Translations under genes and position numbers: made by a program | Source: Paenibacillus sp. P25 | GTDB lineage: Bacteria > Bacillota > Bacilli > Paenibacillales > NBRC-103111 | DNA length: 64,000 bases | Assembly (NCBI GenBank): GCA_024704175.1 | Contig: CP085629.1 | Span: forward strand, 1,364,001-1,428,000 | Direction: 5' to 3' | In this document: positions 8,893 to 18,311 of the stretch, one piece after another | Layout: each line of letters begins with the position of its first letter | How positions within the stretch are numbered: position 1 is the stretch's first letter | The notes under the pieces: model-generated | Told to the model about the DNA's origin: nothing | The model's input: the letters and a program-made list of their open reading frames with translations, nothing else | Database searches by the model: none

Positions 8893-9786
8893 GTGGCTCA
8901 CGGACATAAATCTGACGAGAAGATCGTCTACGTCGGGGATTCTCGCGTACGCGCCAAATCCTCGCGCATGATTCCACAGGATTTCTCGGCTTACCCCGGG
9001 AAATCGGAGGTTTTCATTCCGAACTTCCTGCTGAAGGAATGGATGGTAGGGGCCGTCGTTCTGGTCGGTATCCTGACCCTGGTGATGTCGGAAGCGGCAC
9101 CGCTCGGTTACCCGGCCGATCCGACGAACACCCAGTTCATTCCGATGCCGGACTGGTACTTCCTGTTCTTGTACCAGTTGCTGAAGTATCCTTATACTTC
9201 GAACCATTTCGTCGTACTCGGAACCCTTGGCGTTCCAGGCGTTGCGTTCGGCGCGCTGCTGCTCGCTCCTTTCCTCGATACGGGGAAAGAAAGACGCTTC
9301 TATAGACGTCCGATCGCAAGCTCCCTGATGTTACTGAGCTTGATCGCATGTACTTACCTGACGGTAACTTCCTGGCACCATTATGAGCTGGAAATGAAGG
9401 AAAAGAACTTGATTCCGGAGCATATTAAGCGAGAAGAAGAGCTGCATGCAAACAAAGGCAAGGCGGGCGGTGCCGAAACCGGCGGTGCGAAGAAGCCGGG
9501 CGCACAGGCCGCGGCGATTGTGGCGCCAGACGATCCGGCGGCGCAAATTTACCAGAAGGCAACTTGCGTATCCTGCCACGGCGGCGATATGAAGGGGATG
9601 CCTTCCGCAGGAATCCCTGCGCTTCGCGGAGTCGGCGACAAGCACACCAAAGACGAAATTATGGGCATCATCAAGAACGGGAAAGGCAATATGGTCAAGC
9701 AATATGATGACAACATCAAAAAAGGCTTGACCGATGCGGACCTGGACAAATTGGCCGATTGGCTGTCCAAGCAAAAAGCCCAATAA
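8893..9786 (+). CDS. qcrC: Menaquinol:cytochrome c reductase subunit IV/cytochrome c fusion
   Basis: Fusion of a subunit IV-type membrane part (residues ~1-165, three hydrophobic segments, with MPDWYFLFLYQLLKYP) to an external cytochrome c domain with one heme motif CVSCH near residue 225 and an axial Met candidate later (GNMVKQYD). The Ala/Gly/Lys-rich link at residues ~190-215 joins the two. This is the usual Bacillus-type arrangement. GTG 8893 follows GGAGGGGCG. It closes the qcr operon, with a strong terminator after it. Confidence 0.95.
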   Translation: MAHGHKSDEKIVYVGDSRVRAKSSRMIPQDFSAYPGKSEVFIPNFLLKEWMVGAVVLVGILTLVMSEAAPLGYPADPTNTQFIPMPDWYFLFLYQLLKYPYTSNHFVVLGTLGVPGVAFGALLLAPFLDTGKERRFYRRPIASSLMLLSLIACTYLTVTSWHHYELEMKEKNLIPEHIKREEELHANKGKAGGAETGGAKKPGAQAAAIVAPDDPAAQIYQKATCVSCHGGDMKGMPSAGIPALRGVGDKHTKDEIMGIIKNGKGNMVKQYDDNIKKGLTDADLDKLADWLSKQKAQ

Positions 9787-9800
9787 CCTCAAATCGAACC

Positions 9801-9832
9801 AACCTGACCGCTAACCCGGTCAGGTTTTTTTT
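9801..9832 (+). terminator. Terminator of the qcr operon
   Basis: AACCTGACCG (9801-9810) and CGGTCAGGTT (9817-9826) form a 10-bp perfect stem followed by a run of eight T. Confidence 0.92.
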
Positions 9833-9902
9833 AAGAGTCAAAGCATGCTTCGCTTTGTGCAGAAGCTTATCTTAACCATGCGAACATCGGGAGGTTAGCG
9901 GG

Positions 9903-10584
9903 TTGTCCCATTGGAAGCTTTCATACTTTGTTTCACGACCATTTCTTGGCGGTCGCCTCATGCTCTGGAGCTTGTTCTGGATTAATTTACTGGGGACGAT
10001 CTACGGCTACGAATGGTATGGCAAACAGCTTGTTTATACGGCCGAAGAAATGTCCCCGCTTTACCTTCCTTTTGTCCCGGACAGTCCGACGGCCAGCTTG
10101 TTTTTTACGCTGTTCCTTGTCTATCTCCTCGTCGATAATTATAGGTCCCTGAAGAGCAGGAGGGATAGGAAGCGTGGGGCTCTGAGAGGATTTGTTGAAG
10201 CGTTTGCGCTTGTTACTTCCTTTAAATACGGGATATGGGCGGTCTCAATGATTGTAGCTTCCGCTTATCAAGGGGACCCGCTGGTTTGGCAGGACTGGAT
10301 GCTGATGGGTTCGCATCTGGGGATGGCGGCGGAAGCGCTTGCTGTATTTCGGCTTATATACTTACAGCTGGCCTTCCATCCTGGTTGTCGGTCGCTGGTC
10401 ATTTTGGAACGATTACATGGATTATGGGGTCGGTGTATTTCCCTGGCTGCCCGATGCGCTTCTGGATGATTTGCCGGCGGTGGAAAGCTATACGATCGGG
10501 TTAAGCATCATAAGCATTCTCCTCGCCGTCGTTTATTGGACGCTCCGGGAATGGAGAGGGGATTCGCGAAGAAATTCGGTCTAA
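9903..10584 (+). CDS. ypjA: YpjA family membrane protein, DUF1405 (frameshifted)
   Basis: Polytopic membrane protein of about 226 residues, family DUF1405, function unknown. TTG 9903 follows GGGAGG. Hydrophobic helices include MLWSLFWINLLGTIYGY, LFFTLFLVYLLVD, FALVTSFKYGIWAVSMIV and SIISILLAVVYWTL. One extra T near 10340 (GCGCTTGCTG for GCGCTGCTG) shifts the frame; repaired text reads AEALLYFGLYTYSWPS and then WNDYMDYGVGVFPWLP, which is conserved in the family. The position after qcrC matches B. subtilis. Confidence 0.83.
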
Positions 10585-10737
10585 GTGTGGACATCCCTCC
10601 ATAGGATGAAAATAGGAGCTCAGGCGCTTAGAGAGCGGCAATGCCGTTGGCAGAGTCCTTAAGCGTCAGCTTATCATCGAAGCTTTGCCTGCAGTGAAGG
10701 GACGAGCATTGCTGTGCAAAGTACGGAGGGGAGTCCG

Positions 10738-11604
10738 ATGTTCTTGGAGCGGAGAAGCAAGTGGTTAGGGCTCGGATTGATGCTGGCGGTCTGCACGGTC
10801 ATGCTGTTCGGCTGCAGTCCGAAGGAAAAGGGGCAGGCGGAAGCCGTCTTAAAGCCTGCAACGGAACAGCTGCAGAAAGTGGAACTCTTGAATCGAACGG
10901 CCGACGAGATGTATAAAAAGGTTATGCAGGGGGACATCGCCGGGGGGAGGGCATCCCTTCAGCAAATGAACGACCAGTTAACGCAAATCCGTTTCGAAGG
11001 TATAACCTCTGTGGACGGTATGCATGCGCTGACCGATACAATGCTGGAGGCGACCAAAGCCTTCAATGCGGTGAACTACAACCGGGCCGCGGGACAAGTA
11101 GCGGCGGTGAAGCTCCGGCTGGCGACCGATGCGCTGACTCATGCGAATCAGCCGATGTGGCTGCAGTATTACAAGCAGCTTCAAGAGGATATCGGCAAGG
11201 TGGAGCAGGCCGCCAAGGACAAAAACAAAGCCCGGCTTCAGCAGGCGGCCGGCGAGCTGTCGCAGCATTACGGGATCGTGCATCCGAGCCTCCTGATCAG
11301 CCGGAACCGGACCGATGTGGAGAAGATGGACTCGCTGACGAATTTCGTTAAGATGCAGGCCGGGAGCGACGAAGATCCGTACAAGAATGTGCTGAATGCG
11401 GTCCCGCCCCTGCAGATGACCCTGGATAAGCTGTTTATGAAAAAGGAAACGACAGCCTACCTGCCCTACACCGACCAGCAAAACCCGATTCTTTGGACCC
11501 TGGTGATCGGCTCGATTATCATGGCGGCGCTCTCCTTCGCGGGATGGCGCTTGTCCAAGAAGGACGACGGGGTTTACCCGATCCGCCGATCCGGGGACGC
11601 TTAA
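10738..11604 (+). CDS. ypjB: YpjB family protein, lipoprotein-like with C-terminal helix
   Basis: 288 residues from ATG 10738 (site GGAGGGG; the earlier in-frame GTG at 10714 has none). The N-terminal hydrophobic segment ends in a possible lipobox, MLFGC, and a second transmembrane helix lies near the C-terminus (ILWTLVIGSIIMAALSFAGW). The extracytoplasmic middle is helical and Gln/Lys/Ala-rich. In Bacillus the gene is linked to sporulation; the mechanism is unknown. It converges on ypjC with an 8-base gap. Confidence 0.82.
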   Translation: MFLERRSKWLGLGLMLAVCTVMLFGCSPKEKGQAEAVLKPATEQLQKVELLNRTADEMYKKVMQGDIAGGRASLQQMNDQLTQIRFEGITSVDGMHALTDTMLEATKAFNAVNYNRAAGQVAAVKLRLATDALTHANQPMWLQYYKQLQEDIGKVEQAAKDKNKARLQQAAGELSQHYGIVHPSLLISRNRTDVEKMDSLTNFVKMQAGSDEDPYKNVLNAVPPLQMTLDKLFMKKETTAYLPYTDQQNPILWTLVIGSIIMAALSFAGWRLSKKDDGVYPIRRSGDA

Positions 11605-11612
11605 GCTTCATT

Positions 11613-12479
11613 TTATTCCGGCTTAAAGCCTTCGCCGACGACGTCGTGCACCTCCGAAATGATGATGAACGCCCGGGGGTCGACGGAACGGATAAGGTCT
11701 TTGAGCCTTTTTGTTTCGCTCCGGTAAACGACGCAGTACACGACATTTTTCTGCTGTTTGGAAAAGGCGCCGATAGCAGGGAACAGGGTAACCCCACGCT
11801 CCAGGTTCGATGTGATGGCTTCCGTTACGGCCTCCGAAGCATCCGTGATGATCGTAAACGCCTTGGCCGCGTAGGCCCCTTCAATAATAATGTCGATCAT
11901 CTTTGAGGCGATGAAGACGGCGACAAAGGTATACAGCACTTTTTCCTTCGGAATGAAAAAGAGGGACGAGCCGATCACGAGCACATCCGACAGCAGGATA
12001 AACTGGCCCATGCTCCATCCTCTCAGCTTCTGCGCGACCCGGGCTATAATATCGGAGCCGCCGGTCGTCCCGCCATACCGGAAAACGATGCCTAGCCCGC
12101 TCCCCAGCGTAAATCCGGCGTAAGCAGTCACGAGGAAATAATCCTGCGTATGGAAAGGCACGATCCACCCATGCCGGATCAGCGTTTCCATGACCCAGAG
12201 GAAGAAGGAGAGCAGCAGGGTACCAATGATCGAGTAGACCATCGATTCTTTTCCAAGGATTCTCCAGCCGATATAAAAAATCGGGATATTGATCGCCAAA
12301 GTGGTTACGGAAGGCGCGCGCCCGAATATGTAATTAAGCAGCAGGGAAATTCCCGTTATTCCGCCTTCCATCAGCTCGTTGGAGATCACGAAATAATGAA
12401 GGGCAAAAGCGTAGATAGCGGTCCCGACAGCGATCGGAAAAACTGCGCGGAAATGTGCGGACAACGATTTGGCTGACAT
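11613..12479 (-). CDS. ypjC: YitT family membrane protein (DUF161/DUF2179)
   Basis: 288 residues, intact. Five or so transmembrane segments (VGTAIYAFALHYFVI, GITGISLLLNYIFG, SVTTLAINIPIFYIGW, MVYSIIGTLLLSFFL, GFTLGSGLGIVFRYGGTTGG, VLVIGSSLFFIPKE) precede a cytoplasmic C-terminal DUF2179 domain (residues ~205-288). AGAGGAGGGA lies just upstream of the ATG at 12479. The YitT family is widespread in Firmicutes without a settled function; a small-molecule transport role is a guess. Confidence 0.88.
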   Translation of the reverse strand: MSAKSLSAHFRAVFPIAVGTAIYAFALHYFVISNELMEGGITGISLLLNYIFGRAPSVTTLAINIPIFYIGWRILGKESMVYSIIGTLLLSFFLWVMETLIRHGWIVPFHTQDYFLVTAYAGFTLGSGLGIVFRYGGTTGGSDIIARVAQKLRGWSMGQFILLSDVLVIGSSLFFIPKEKVLYTFVAVFIASKMIDIIIEGAYAAKAFTIITDASEAVTEAITSNLERGVTLFPAIGAFSKQQKNVVYCVVYRSETKRLKDLIRSVDPRAFIIISEVHDVVGEGFKPE

Positions 12480-12706
12480 GCTCGTCCCTCCTCTGACAAG
12501 GAATTGGATAATAACGGCGAATCGGTACGTTTCTTAGCTTTGCCATTCCTTTATAAAAAAATTTGTCATTATGCCGTGTTTTGCGTTAACATGGTACTGA
12601 TACACTCAGCCCGGATACCGGTGCTAAGAAAAGTATAAAGGTTTCCGGCAAAGCTGACTACTTCAATTCATCGAATTCACGATAAGGTTGGTGACGACAG
12701 ACGCCC
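12480..12706. other. Divergent intergenic region ypjC / mazG-like
   Basis: Carries start signals for both neighbours. TTGTCA...TTAACA with a 17-bp gap (plus strand, near 12556-12585) is the only promoter-like pair and is weak. CCGG repeats near 12610-12622 could form a small hairpin. Nothing else is recognised. Confidence 0.3.
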
Positions 12707-13042
12707 ATGACGCAAAAAACGCTGAAAGACCTTCAGGATGAGGTGCATGCTTACATATCACAGTATAAAGAAGGGTATTTCCAGCCGCTCAGTATGCTGG
12801 CCAGGATGTCGGAGGAAGTCGGCGAGCTGGCCAGGGAAGTCAACCACCGGTTCGGAGAAAAACCGAAAAAACCGACGGAGGAAGACAATTCCATCGAGCT
12901 TGAACTCGGGGACATTCTGTTCATTACGATTTGCTTCGCCAATTCGCTTGGCATCGATTTGACGGAAGCGCATAATAAGGTCATGCACAAGTTCCAAACC
13001 CGGGACGTGAACCGCTGGACGAAAATCAACACGGATAGCTAG
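12707..13042 (+). CDS. ypjD: MazG-like nucleotide pyrophosphohydrolase
   Basis: 111-residue all-alpha NTP pyrophosphohydrolase. The metal-binding helices show SEEVGELAREVN (EExxE, residues ~30-41) and ELGDILFITICFANSLGIDL (ExxD, ~65-84). It should hydrolyse a non-canonical or excess nucleoside triphosphate to the monophosphate and pyrophosphate. The gene occupies the ypjD position between ypjC and dapB, as in B. subtilis. The ribosome binding site (AAGGTTGG, 12684-12691) is weak and distant. Confidence 0.88.
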   Translation: MTQKTLKDLQDEVHAYISQYKEGYFQPLSMLARMSEEVGELAREVNHRFGEKPKKPTEEDNSIELELGDILFITICFANSLGIDLTEAHNKVMHKFQTRDVNRWTKINTDS

Positions 13043-13055
13043 CGGTTTTCATATG

Positions 13056-13134
13056 CTGTACCATCACTCTAAAAAGGGAGACACGGTTCCTTGAGGCCAC
13101 TTGGCCGAAAGCCAGAGCTCTGGAGGGATGGTAC
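13056..13134 (+). promoter_or_regulatory. Conserved 5'-UTR element, copy A (upstream of TPR gene)
   Basis: Shares ordered blocks with copy B at 48299-48375: CTGTA (13056-13060), ACTCTAAAAAGGGA (13066-13079), TTCCTTG (13087-13093), CACTTG (13098-13103), then a CTGGnGGG-type purine stretch before the start. TGTACCATC (13057-13065) pairs perfectly with GATGGTACA (13127-13135), closing the element and ending on the start codon. The ribosome binding site GGAGGG (13122-13127) abuts this stem. AAGGGA/TTCCTT can form an inner hairpin. It looks like an RNA element controlling translation; I do not recognise a named riboswitch. Confidence 0.6.
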
Positions 13135-13683
13135 ATGAACGGGGAAGAAGCCATAAAAAAAGCTTATGAAGCGATTCTTAAGCATGATTTCGACCAGGCG
13201 ATCGCCTGGTTTGAGCGTGCCATCGAAGCGGATCCCGGCTGCGCCGCCTATCATTATAAGCTTTCGATTACTTATTCGCGAAGTAATAAACTGGCCAAAG
13301 CGATCGAGCACGCCAAGCAGGCCGTGGCGCTTGATCCCGGCGATGAGCATTATCAATTTCATTATCAGCATCTCCAGGCCAGGGAGCTGATGCACCAGGC
13401 GGAGAAGCTGTTCGAAGAATCGTCGGATGGCCGCTTGTGGCTCGCGGTAGCCTTGCTGAACCAGGCTATCGATCTGGACCCGCTGGCGATAGAAGCATTC
13501 CTGCTGCTTTCCGTCGCCTATGCCAGGCTTACGGAGTACAGCTCGGCGATCCGGGCCGTGAAGGAGCTGCTGAAGCTGGACCCGAATCATACGATCGGGC
13601 GCAGGCTTCTGCCTGAATATGAACATAAATGGAAACAATATATGCAAATGAGTATCGGAACGGTTGCGGAAAGGGACGGATAG
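13135..13683 (+). CDS. Tetratricopeptide-repeat protein
   Basis: 182 residues with about four TPR units: AIAWFERAIEADPGCAAYHY, AIEHAKQAVALDPGDEHY, AVALLNQAIDLDPLAIEAF and AIRAVKELLKLDPNHTIG. No signal peptide or membrane segment, so a cytoplasmic scaffold. ATG 13135 follows GGAGGG with 7-base spacing, but the start and site lie at the base of a predicted hairpin (see element A), so translation may be regulated. It sits four bases ahead of dapB. Confidence 0.85.
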   Translation: MNGEEAIKKAYEAILKHDFDQAIAWFERAIEADPGCAAYHYKLSITYSRSNKLAKAIEHAKQAVALDPGDEHYQFHYQHLQARELMHQAEKLFEESSDGRLWLAVALLNQAIDLDPLAIEAFLLLSVAYARLTEYSSAIRAVKELLKLDPNHTIGRRLLPEYEHKWKQYMQMSIGTVAERDG

Positions 13684-13687
13684 AACG

Positions 13688-14494
13688 ATGAGTGATACCA
13701 AGATTAAAGTTGCAGTTGCCGGCGCAAGCGGCAGAATGGGACGAGAGGTCGTCAAGATGGTGCTGGCCGATCCGGAGCTTACGCTCGCGGCCGCGGTCGC
13801 CCGCAAGGCGACCGGTACGGATGCGGGCCGGTTCGTGGGTCTCGATGTCTGCGGCATAACGGTAACGGATGATTTGGAGCTGGCTTTGGCGGAATCCAAA
13901 CCGGATGTGATGGTCGACTTTACGACGCCTCAATTGGCGGCGGCCAATGCTAAGCTGGCGATAAGGCATGGTGTGCGCCCGATTATGGGGACGACCGGAT
14001 TCACGCCGGAGGATATCGCCGAGCTGGACATGCTGTGCCGGGATGCGCAACTAGGCGGTTTGATCGCCCCCAACTTCTCAATCGGCGCCATTCTGATGAT
14101 GAGGTTCGCCGCGCAGGCGGCAAAATTTTTTCCCCATCTCGAGATCATCGAATACCACGGCGATCAGAAGCTGGACGCGCCTTCGGGTACCGCCGTCAAG
14201 ACGGCGGAACTGATCTCGGAAGTTCGGGAGGAGCTGCGGCAGGGCAATCCGAACGAGCACGAAACGATCCCGGGCTCCCGCGGCGGAAACTATAACGGCT
14301 TCCGGATTCACAGTGTGCGTTTGCCGGGGATTTTTGCCCAGCAGGAAGTAATTTTCGGAGCTTTCGGCGAAACGCTCAAGATTCGTCATGATTCTTTCGA
14401 CCGTGCCGGCTATATGCCGGGAGTGAATACGGCGGTCAAAAAAGTGATGGGCTATACCGGTATGATTTACGGTTTTGAGCATCTTATAGATTAA
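13688..14494 (+). CDS. dapB: 4-hydroxy-tetrahydrodipicolinate reductase
   Basis: Reduces hydroxytetrahydrodipicolinate with NAD(P)H in lysine and diaminopimelate synthesis; also feeds dipicolinate for spores. 268 residues from ATG 13688 (an in-frame ATG at 13664 lies in the TPR gene). Motifs: nucleotide-binding VAVAGASGRMGREV near residue 8, MVDFTTP, IMGTTGF, APNFSIG, catalytic EIIEYHGDQKLDAPSGTA and SRGGNYNGFRIHSVRLPG. Intact. It leads dapB-mgsA-bshB1-bshA-cca-birA. Confidence 0.96.
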   Translation: MSDTKIKVAVAGASGRMGREVVKMVLADPELTLAAAVARKATGTDAGRFVGLDVCGITVTDDLELALAESKPDVMVDFTTPQLAAANAKLAIRHGVRPIMGTTGFTPEDIAELDMLCRDAQLGGLIAPNFSIGAILMMRFAAQAAKFFPHLEIIEYHGDQKLDAPSGTAVKTAELISEVREELRQGNPNEHETIPGSRGGNYNGFRIHSVRLPGIFAQQEVIFGAFGETLKIRHDSFDRAGYMPGVNTAVKKVMGYTGMIYGFEHLID

Positions 14495-14541
14495 GGGGCA
14501 ACGCCGTTATTTAAAGCTTCAACCAGGATAGAAAGAAATAA

Positions 14542-14583
14542 GAGGACAAGAAACGAGAGCGAAGATTTCGTTTACATGTCCTC
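14542..14583 (+). repeat. Inverted repeat between dapB and mgsA
   Basis: GAGGACA (14542-14548) plus AAACGA (14551-14556) pair with TCGTTT (14568-14573) plus TGTCCTC (14577-14583), a 13-bp interrupted stem. The 3' side has GTTTGCG rather than a T run, so it is more likely an mRNA-processing or stability hairpin than a terminator. Confidence 0.6.
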
Positions 14584-14608
14584 GTTTGCGTAGGAGAGGA
14601 GCCGTCCA

Positions 14609-15037
14609 ATGTCGATGAAAATTGCTTTAATCGCCCATGACCGCAAGAAAGAAGAAATGGTTAACTTTGTAACAGCCTATGAAACGGTGTTCAGGGATCA
14701 TGAACTGTATGCGACCGGAACGACGGGAACGCGCATCATGGAAAAAACGGAGCTTAAAATTCACCGCTTTATGTCCGGCCCGCTGGGCGGCGACCAGCAG
14801 ATCGGCGCGATGGTGGCGACCAATGAAATGGACCTGATCGTCTTCCTGAGGGATCCGCTTATGGCGCAGCCTCATGAGCCGGATATAACCGCTCTGCTTC
14901 GGCTTTGCGACGTTCAAGGCATTCCCTGTGCGACAAACATCGCTACGGCGGAAATCCTCGTCAAGGCACTGGCCCGGGGAGATTTTGCTTGGCGGGAGCT
15001 TGTCCACAAATATAAACCGGGGGTCATCGAGGAATGA
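14609..15037 (+). CDS. mgsA: Methylglyoxal synthase
   Basis: Converts dihydroxyacetone phosphate to methylglyoxal and phosphate, a bypass when glycolysis is phosphate-limited. 142 residues. Visible: [12 protein letters not shown] (His/Asp near the N-terminus), ATGTTGTRI phosphate loop, and the catalytic [14 protein letters not shown] near residue 57. AGGAGAGGAG precedes ATG 14609. The stop overlaps the bshB1 start (ATGA). Linkage with bacillithiol genes fits methylglyoxal detoxification by that thiol. Confidence 0.95.
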   Translation: MSMKIALIAHDRKKEEMVNFVTAYETVFRDHELYATGTTGTRIMEKTELKIHRFMSGPLGGDQQIGAMVATNEMDLIVFLRDPLMAQPHEPDITALLRLCDVQGIPCATNIATAEILVKALARGDFAWRELVHKYKPGVIEE

Positions 15038-15732
15038 ACGGTTCACTCGATCTGCTGATTTTCGGAGCTCATCCGGACGATGCGGAAATCGGGATGGGCG
15101 GAACGATCGCTAAACATACGGCGGCCGGTCATCGGGTCGGCATCTGCGATCTGACGCTTGCCGAAATGTCGTCCAACGGTACCGTAGAGCTCCGCCGCAA
15201 GGAAGCCGAGGAAGCTTCCCGGGTACTGGGTCTGGCTATGCGCAGCAATCTGGAACTGCCGGATCGGGGATTAACCCTTTGCCAAGAACATATTGACAAG
15301 ATCGTTGCCGAAATTCGGCGCTGGAAGCCGCGTGTCGTCTTCGCGCCCTATTGGAAGGACCGTCATCCCGACCATATCGCCTGCAGCAAGCTGGTACAGG
15401 AGGCGGTCTTTAATGCAAAGCTGCGCCGCTATATGCCGGAAACCGAGGCGCATTCGGTAGTGGATACTTATTTTTACTTTATTAATGATCTGGATACCTG
15501 TGATGTGATAACCGATGTCACTGAGGTTTACAGGCAAAAAACCGCCGCGTTAGAGGCTTACCGCAGTCAATTTATGGCGGCCGACGCAGGCAATGATTAT
15601 GTGCGGACCCCTTTAAACCAAGGGTATCTGGAGAGGGTGGAAGCCCGCGATCGCATGCTGGGGCAAAAACGGATGGTTCCGTACGCCGAAGGCTTTGTGA
15701 ACAATTTGCCGCTGCTCGTTGATTTATTTTAA
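15034..15732 (+). CDS. bshB1: Bacillithiol synthesis N-acetyl-GlcN-malate deacetylase
   Basis: LmbE/PIG-L zinc deacetylase of 232 residues. [12 protein letters not shown] (residues ~10-21) and the HPDH near residue 112 supply the metal-binding His and Asp residues. It removes the acetyl group from GlcNAc-malate in the second step of bacillithiol synthesis; BshA, encoded next, makes the substrate. Translationally coupled to mgsA by ATGA. Confidence 0.93.
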   Translation: MNGSLDLLIFGAHPDDAEIGMGGTIAKHTAAGHRVGICDLTLAEMSSNGTVELRRKEAEEASRVLGLAMRSNLELPDRGLTLCQEHIDKIVAEIRRWKPRVVFAPYWKDRHPDHIACSKLVQEAVFNAKLRRYMPETEAHSVVDTYFYFINDLDTCDVITDVTEVYRQKTAALEAYRSQFMAADAGNDYVRTPLNQGYLERVEARDRMLGQKRMVPYAEGFVNNLPLLVDLF

Positions 15733-15759
15733 GTTTCCGGGAGAAGGGGAGGCAGAAGG

Positions 15760-16926
15760 ATGGACCGGTTGAAGATTGGCATTACATGTTACCCTACCTT
15801 GGGCGGTTCAGGGGTTGTCGCCACGGAGCTGGGAAAGCTGCTTGCGGAAAAAGGCCATGAGGTCCATTTCATTACGCACAGCATGCCCTTCCGTTTGGGG
15901 AAGTTCGACCGCAACATTTTTTATCACGAAGTTGAAGTGAACGATTATTACGTGTTTAAATACCCGCCTTACGATCTTTCGCTTGCCAGCAAGCTGGCCC
16001 AGGTGGTCAAATTGGAGGAGCTCGATCTGCTGCATGTGCATTATGCGATCCCGCATGCGGTTTGCGCGTCGCTGGCCAAGCAGATGGTCGGAGAGCATCT
16101 CAAAGTGGTGACGACGCTGCACGGTACGGATATTACGGTGCTGGCTCAGGATGAATCGCTCAGCGACTTGATTCGCTACGCCATTGACCAAAGCGATGCG
16201 GTGACGGCGGTATCGGAGGATCTCATCAAGGAGACGCGGGAGCTCCTCGGCGTGGAAAAGCCCATTGATTTGGCCTACAATTTCGTGGACAAGAGGGTGT
16301 ATTATCCGCGCGAGGTCGCCTCGCTCCGTAAGGAATTCGCCCATCCGGACGAAAAAATATTGATCCATATTTCCAATTTCCGTCCCGTGAAGCGGGTGAC
16401 CGATGTCGTGGAGATTTTCGACCGGGTCCGCCAGGATATCCCCGCAAGGCTTCTATTTGTAGGGGAAGGTCCCGAGCTGTCGAAGGTGCTCTGCAAGGTA
16501 AAGGAGCGTGGGTCGCTGGACCGGGTTACCTTCTGCGGGAAGCAGGATGACGTAGCTCAGTTGCTGTCGCTGTCCGATTTGATGCTGCTGCCATCGGAGA
16601 AGGAAAGCTTCGGACTCGTCGCGCTGGAGGCGATGGCCTGCGGTGTGCCGACGGTTGCTTCTTCGGCGGGCGGAATTCCAGAGCTGATTACCCATGGAGA
16701 AACCGGCTTCCTTGCGCCTATCGGCGACGTGGAGCAAATGGCGGACTATGCGCGTGCGCTTCTGAAGGATGAAGCCGCTTATCAGCGGATGCAGGAAGCT
16801 TGTCTGTATCGCGCTCGCTATACCTTCTGTAACGATGCGATCACCCGCCAGTATGAAGAAATTTATTACCGGGTATTGGGACGCAAGGCACCGGAAGCGC
16901 TTAAATCGAATCCGCTGAATTGCTGA
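15760..16926 (+). CDS. bshA: N-acetyl-alpha-D-glucosaminyl L-malate synthase
   Basis: GT4-family glycosyltransferase of 388 residues making GlcNAc-malate from UDP-GlcNAc and malate. N-terminal [16 protein letters not shown] loop, HGTDITVL near 125, and the C-terminal nucleotide-sugar motif [24 protein letters not shown] near 280-303. AGAAGGGGAGG precedes ATG 15760. Intact, and follows bshB1 by 27 bases in the same operon. Confidence 0.95.
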   Translation: MDRLKIGITCYPTLGGSGVVATELGKLLAEKGHEVHFITHSMPFRLGKFDRNIFYHEVEVNDYYVFKYPPYDLSLASKLAQVVKLEELDLLHVHYAIPHAVCASLAKQMVGEHLKVVTTLHGTDITVLAQDESLSDLIRYAIDQSDAVTAVSEDLIKETRELLGVEKPIDLAYNFVDKRVYYPREVASLRKEFAHPDEKILIHISNFRPVKRVTDVVEIFDRVRQDIPARLLFVGEGPELSKVLCKVKERGSLDRVTFCGKQDDVAQLLSLSDLMLLPSEKESFGLVALEAMACGVPTVASSAGGIPELITHGETGFLAPIGDVEQMADYARALLKDEAAYQRMQEACLYRARYTFCNDAITRQYEEIYYRVLGRKAPEALKSNPLNC

Positions 16927-16958
16927 ACCTAAGGCCCTGCCGATTGGAAGCTGAACGA

Positions 16959-18309
16959 ATGAAGGATTTGCTGGAACAAAAGGCGCTGCACATCATCCGC
17001 CGCCTGAACGAGCACGGGTTTCAGGCTTATCTGGTAGGCGGATGTGTGCGGGATAAGCAATTGAAGCGGCCGGTCAAAGATTATGATATCGCGACCTCTG
17101 CCCACCCCGAGGAGGTGCAGAGGCTGTTCGAACGTACAATCCCGACCGGCCTTCAGCACGGCACGGTAACCGTGCTCGAGGGACGGGAGCCTTTCGAGGT
17201 GACCACTTTTCGCCGAGAAGGCGGGTATGAAGCTTTTCGCCGGCCGACCGAGGTGGAGTACATCGACAGCTTGACGGAAGACCTCCAACGCAGAGATTTT
17301 ACCATGAACGCGATGGCGATCGATGCCGAAGGCCGGTCGCTGGATCCTTTCGGGGGGATGGGCGATCTGCAGGCCGGGGTGCTGCGCTGCGTAGGAGAGG
17401 CTTCGGAACGCTTTCGGGAAGACGCGCTGAGGATGCTCCGGTGCATTCGTTTTGCGGCGGAATACGGCCTGCGTGTCGAGGAGGGCACATGGAATGCCCT
17501 CCGGGAGAATATTCCGCTCTTGCGGCATATCGCCATGGAGCGGGTACGTGCCGAACTGGAAAGGATGATCGAAGGCGACCGGCCCGGCGAGGCGATCCGG
17601 TCGCTAGTTTCAAGCCAGGCACTCCGCCATACCAAAAGCACGCTCCTGCTTACTTGTATAGAGGAACAGACAGGTAGGACGGACTGGGATGGGCTTCAGG
17701 AGGCGGACCTGCGCTGGACATGCCTATATTTGCAGCTGGGGGTTACCCGGGCGGATGCGGAAGAGGATTTAAAGAAACTGACCTTTCCCCGTTGGCGGAT
17801 CGATCGTGTGGGGGGCATGCTTGGAGCGCATGCTTTTTTATGGGAAAGGATACACAATGTTCCTGATACGGGAGCAGCAGCGGAGGCCCGTTCGCCGGGG
17901 AGCGGAACCGCTGCATGATGACGATTTGCGGCGGATATGGATTCTTGCAGCGCTGCGCTTCGGACGTCCGGCTCTGGCCGGGCTGGCGGAGCTTTACCGC
18001 ATTTGTGGCTGTTCTTTGGATAATCGGGAAGAACAGGGACGCCATCCGGGGATGAATGCGGCGGTTTATAAGGCACTATCGGAACAAGGTCCGCGCTGGC
18101 TGACAGAGCTGCCCGCGGCGGAGCTGTCCGATCTGCCGGTTACCGGGGATGATCTGATCAAGTCGCTGCAGGCGAAGCCCGGTCCATGGCTGGGAAGGCT
18201 GCTTCAGGCATTGCTCCAACGGGTGGCGCTGGGCGAGCTTCCGTGTGATAGAGAGGTTCTGCTGCAGGCGGCCGAAAGCGAATACGAAAAGATTCTGGGA
18301 GATCGATAA
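16959..18309 (+). CDS. cca: CCA tRNA nucleotidyltransferase (frameshifted)
   Basis: Adds or repairs the 3' CCA of tRNAs. Class II nucleotidyltransferase motifs: YLVGGCVRD and YDIATSAHPEE near the N-terminus, RRDFTMNAMAID near 110, RFREDALRMLRCIRFAAEYGL near 157. ATG 16959 is preferred over the in-frame leader from 16920. The frame changes somewhere in 17865-17925, after which DDDLRRIWILAALRFG continues to the stop at 18309; about 449 residues, near the family size. The exact indel is not resolved because both frames are open over 60 bases. Confidence 0.88.
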
Positions 18310-18311
18310 GT

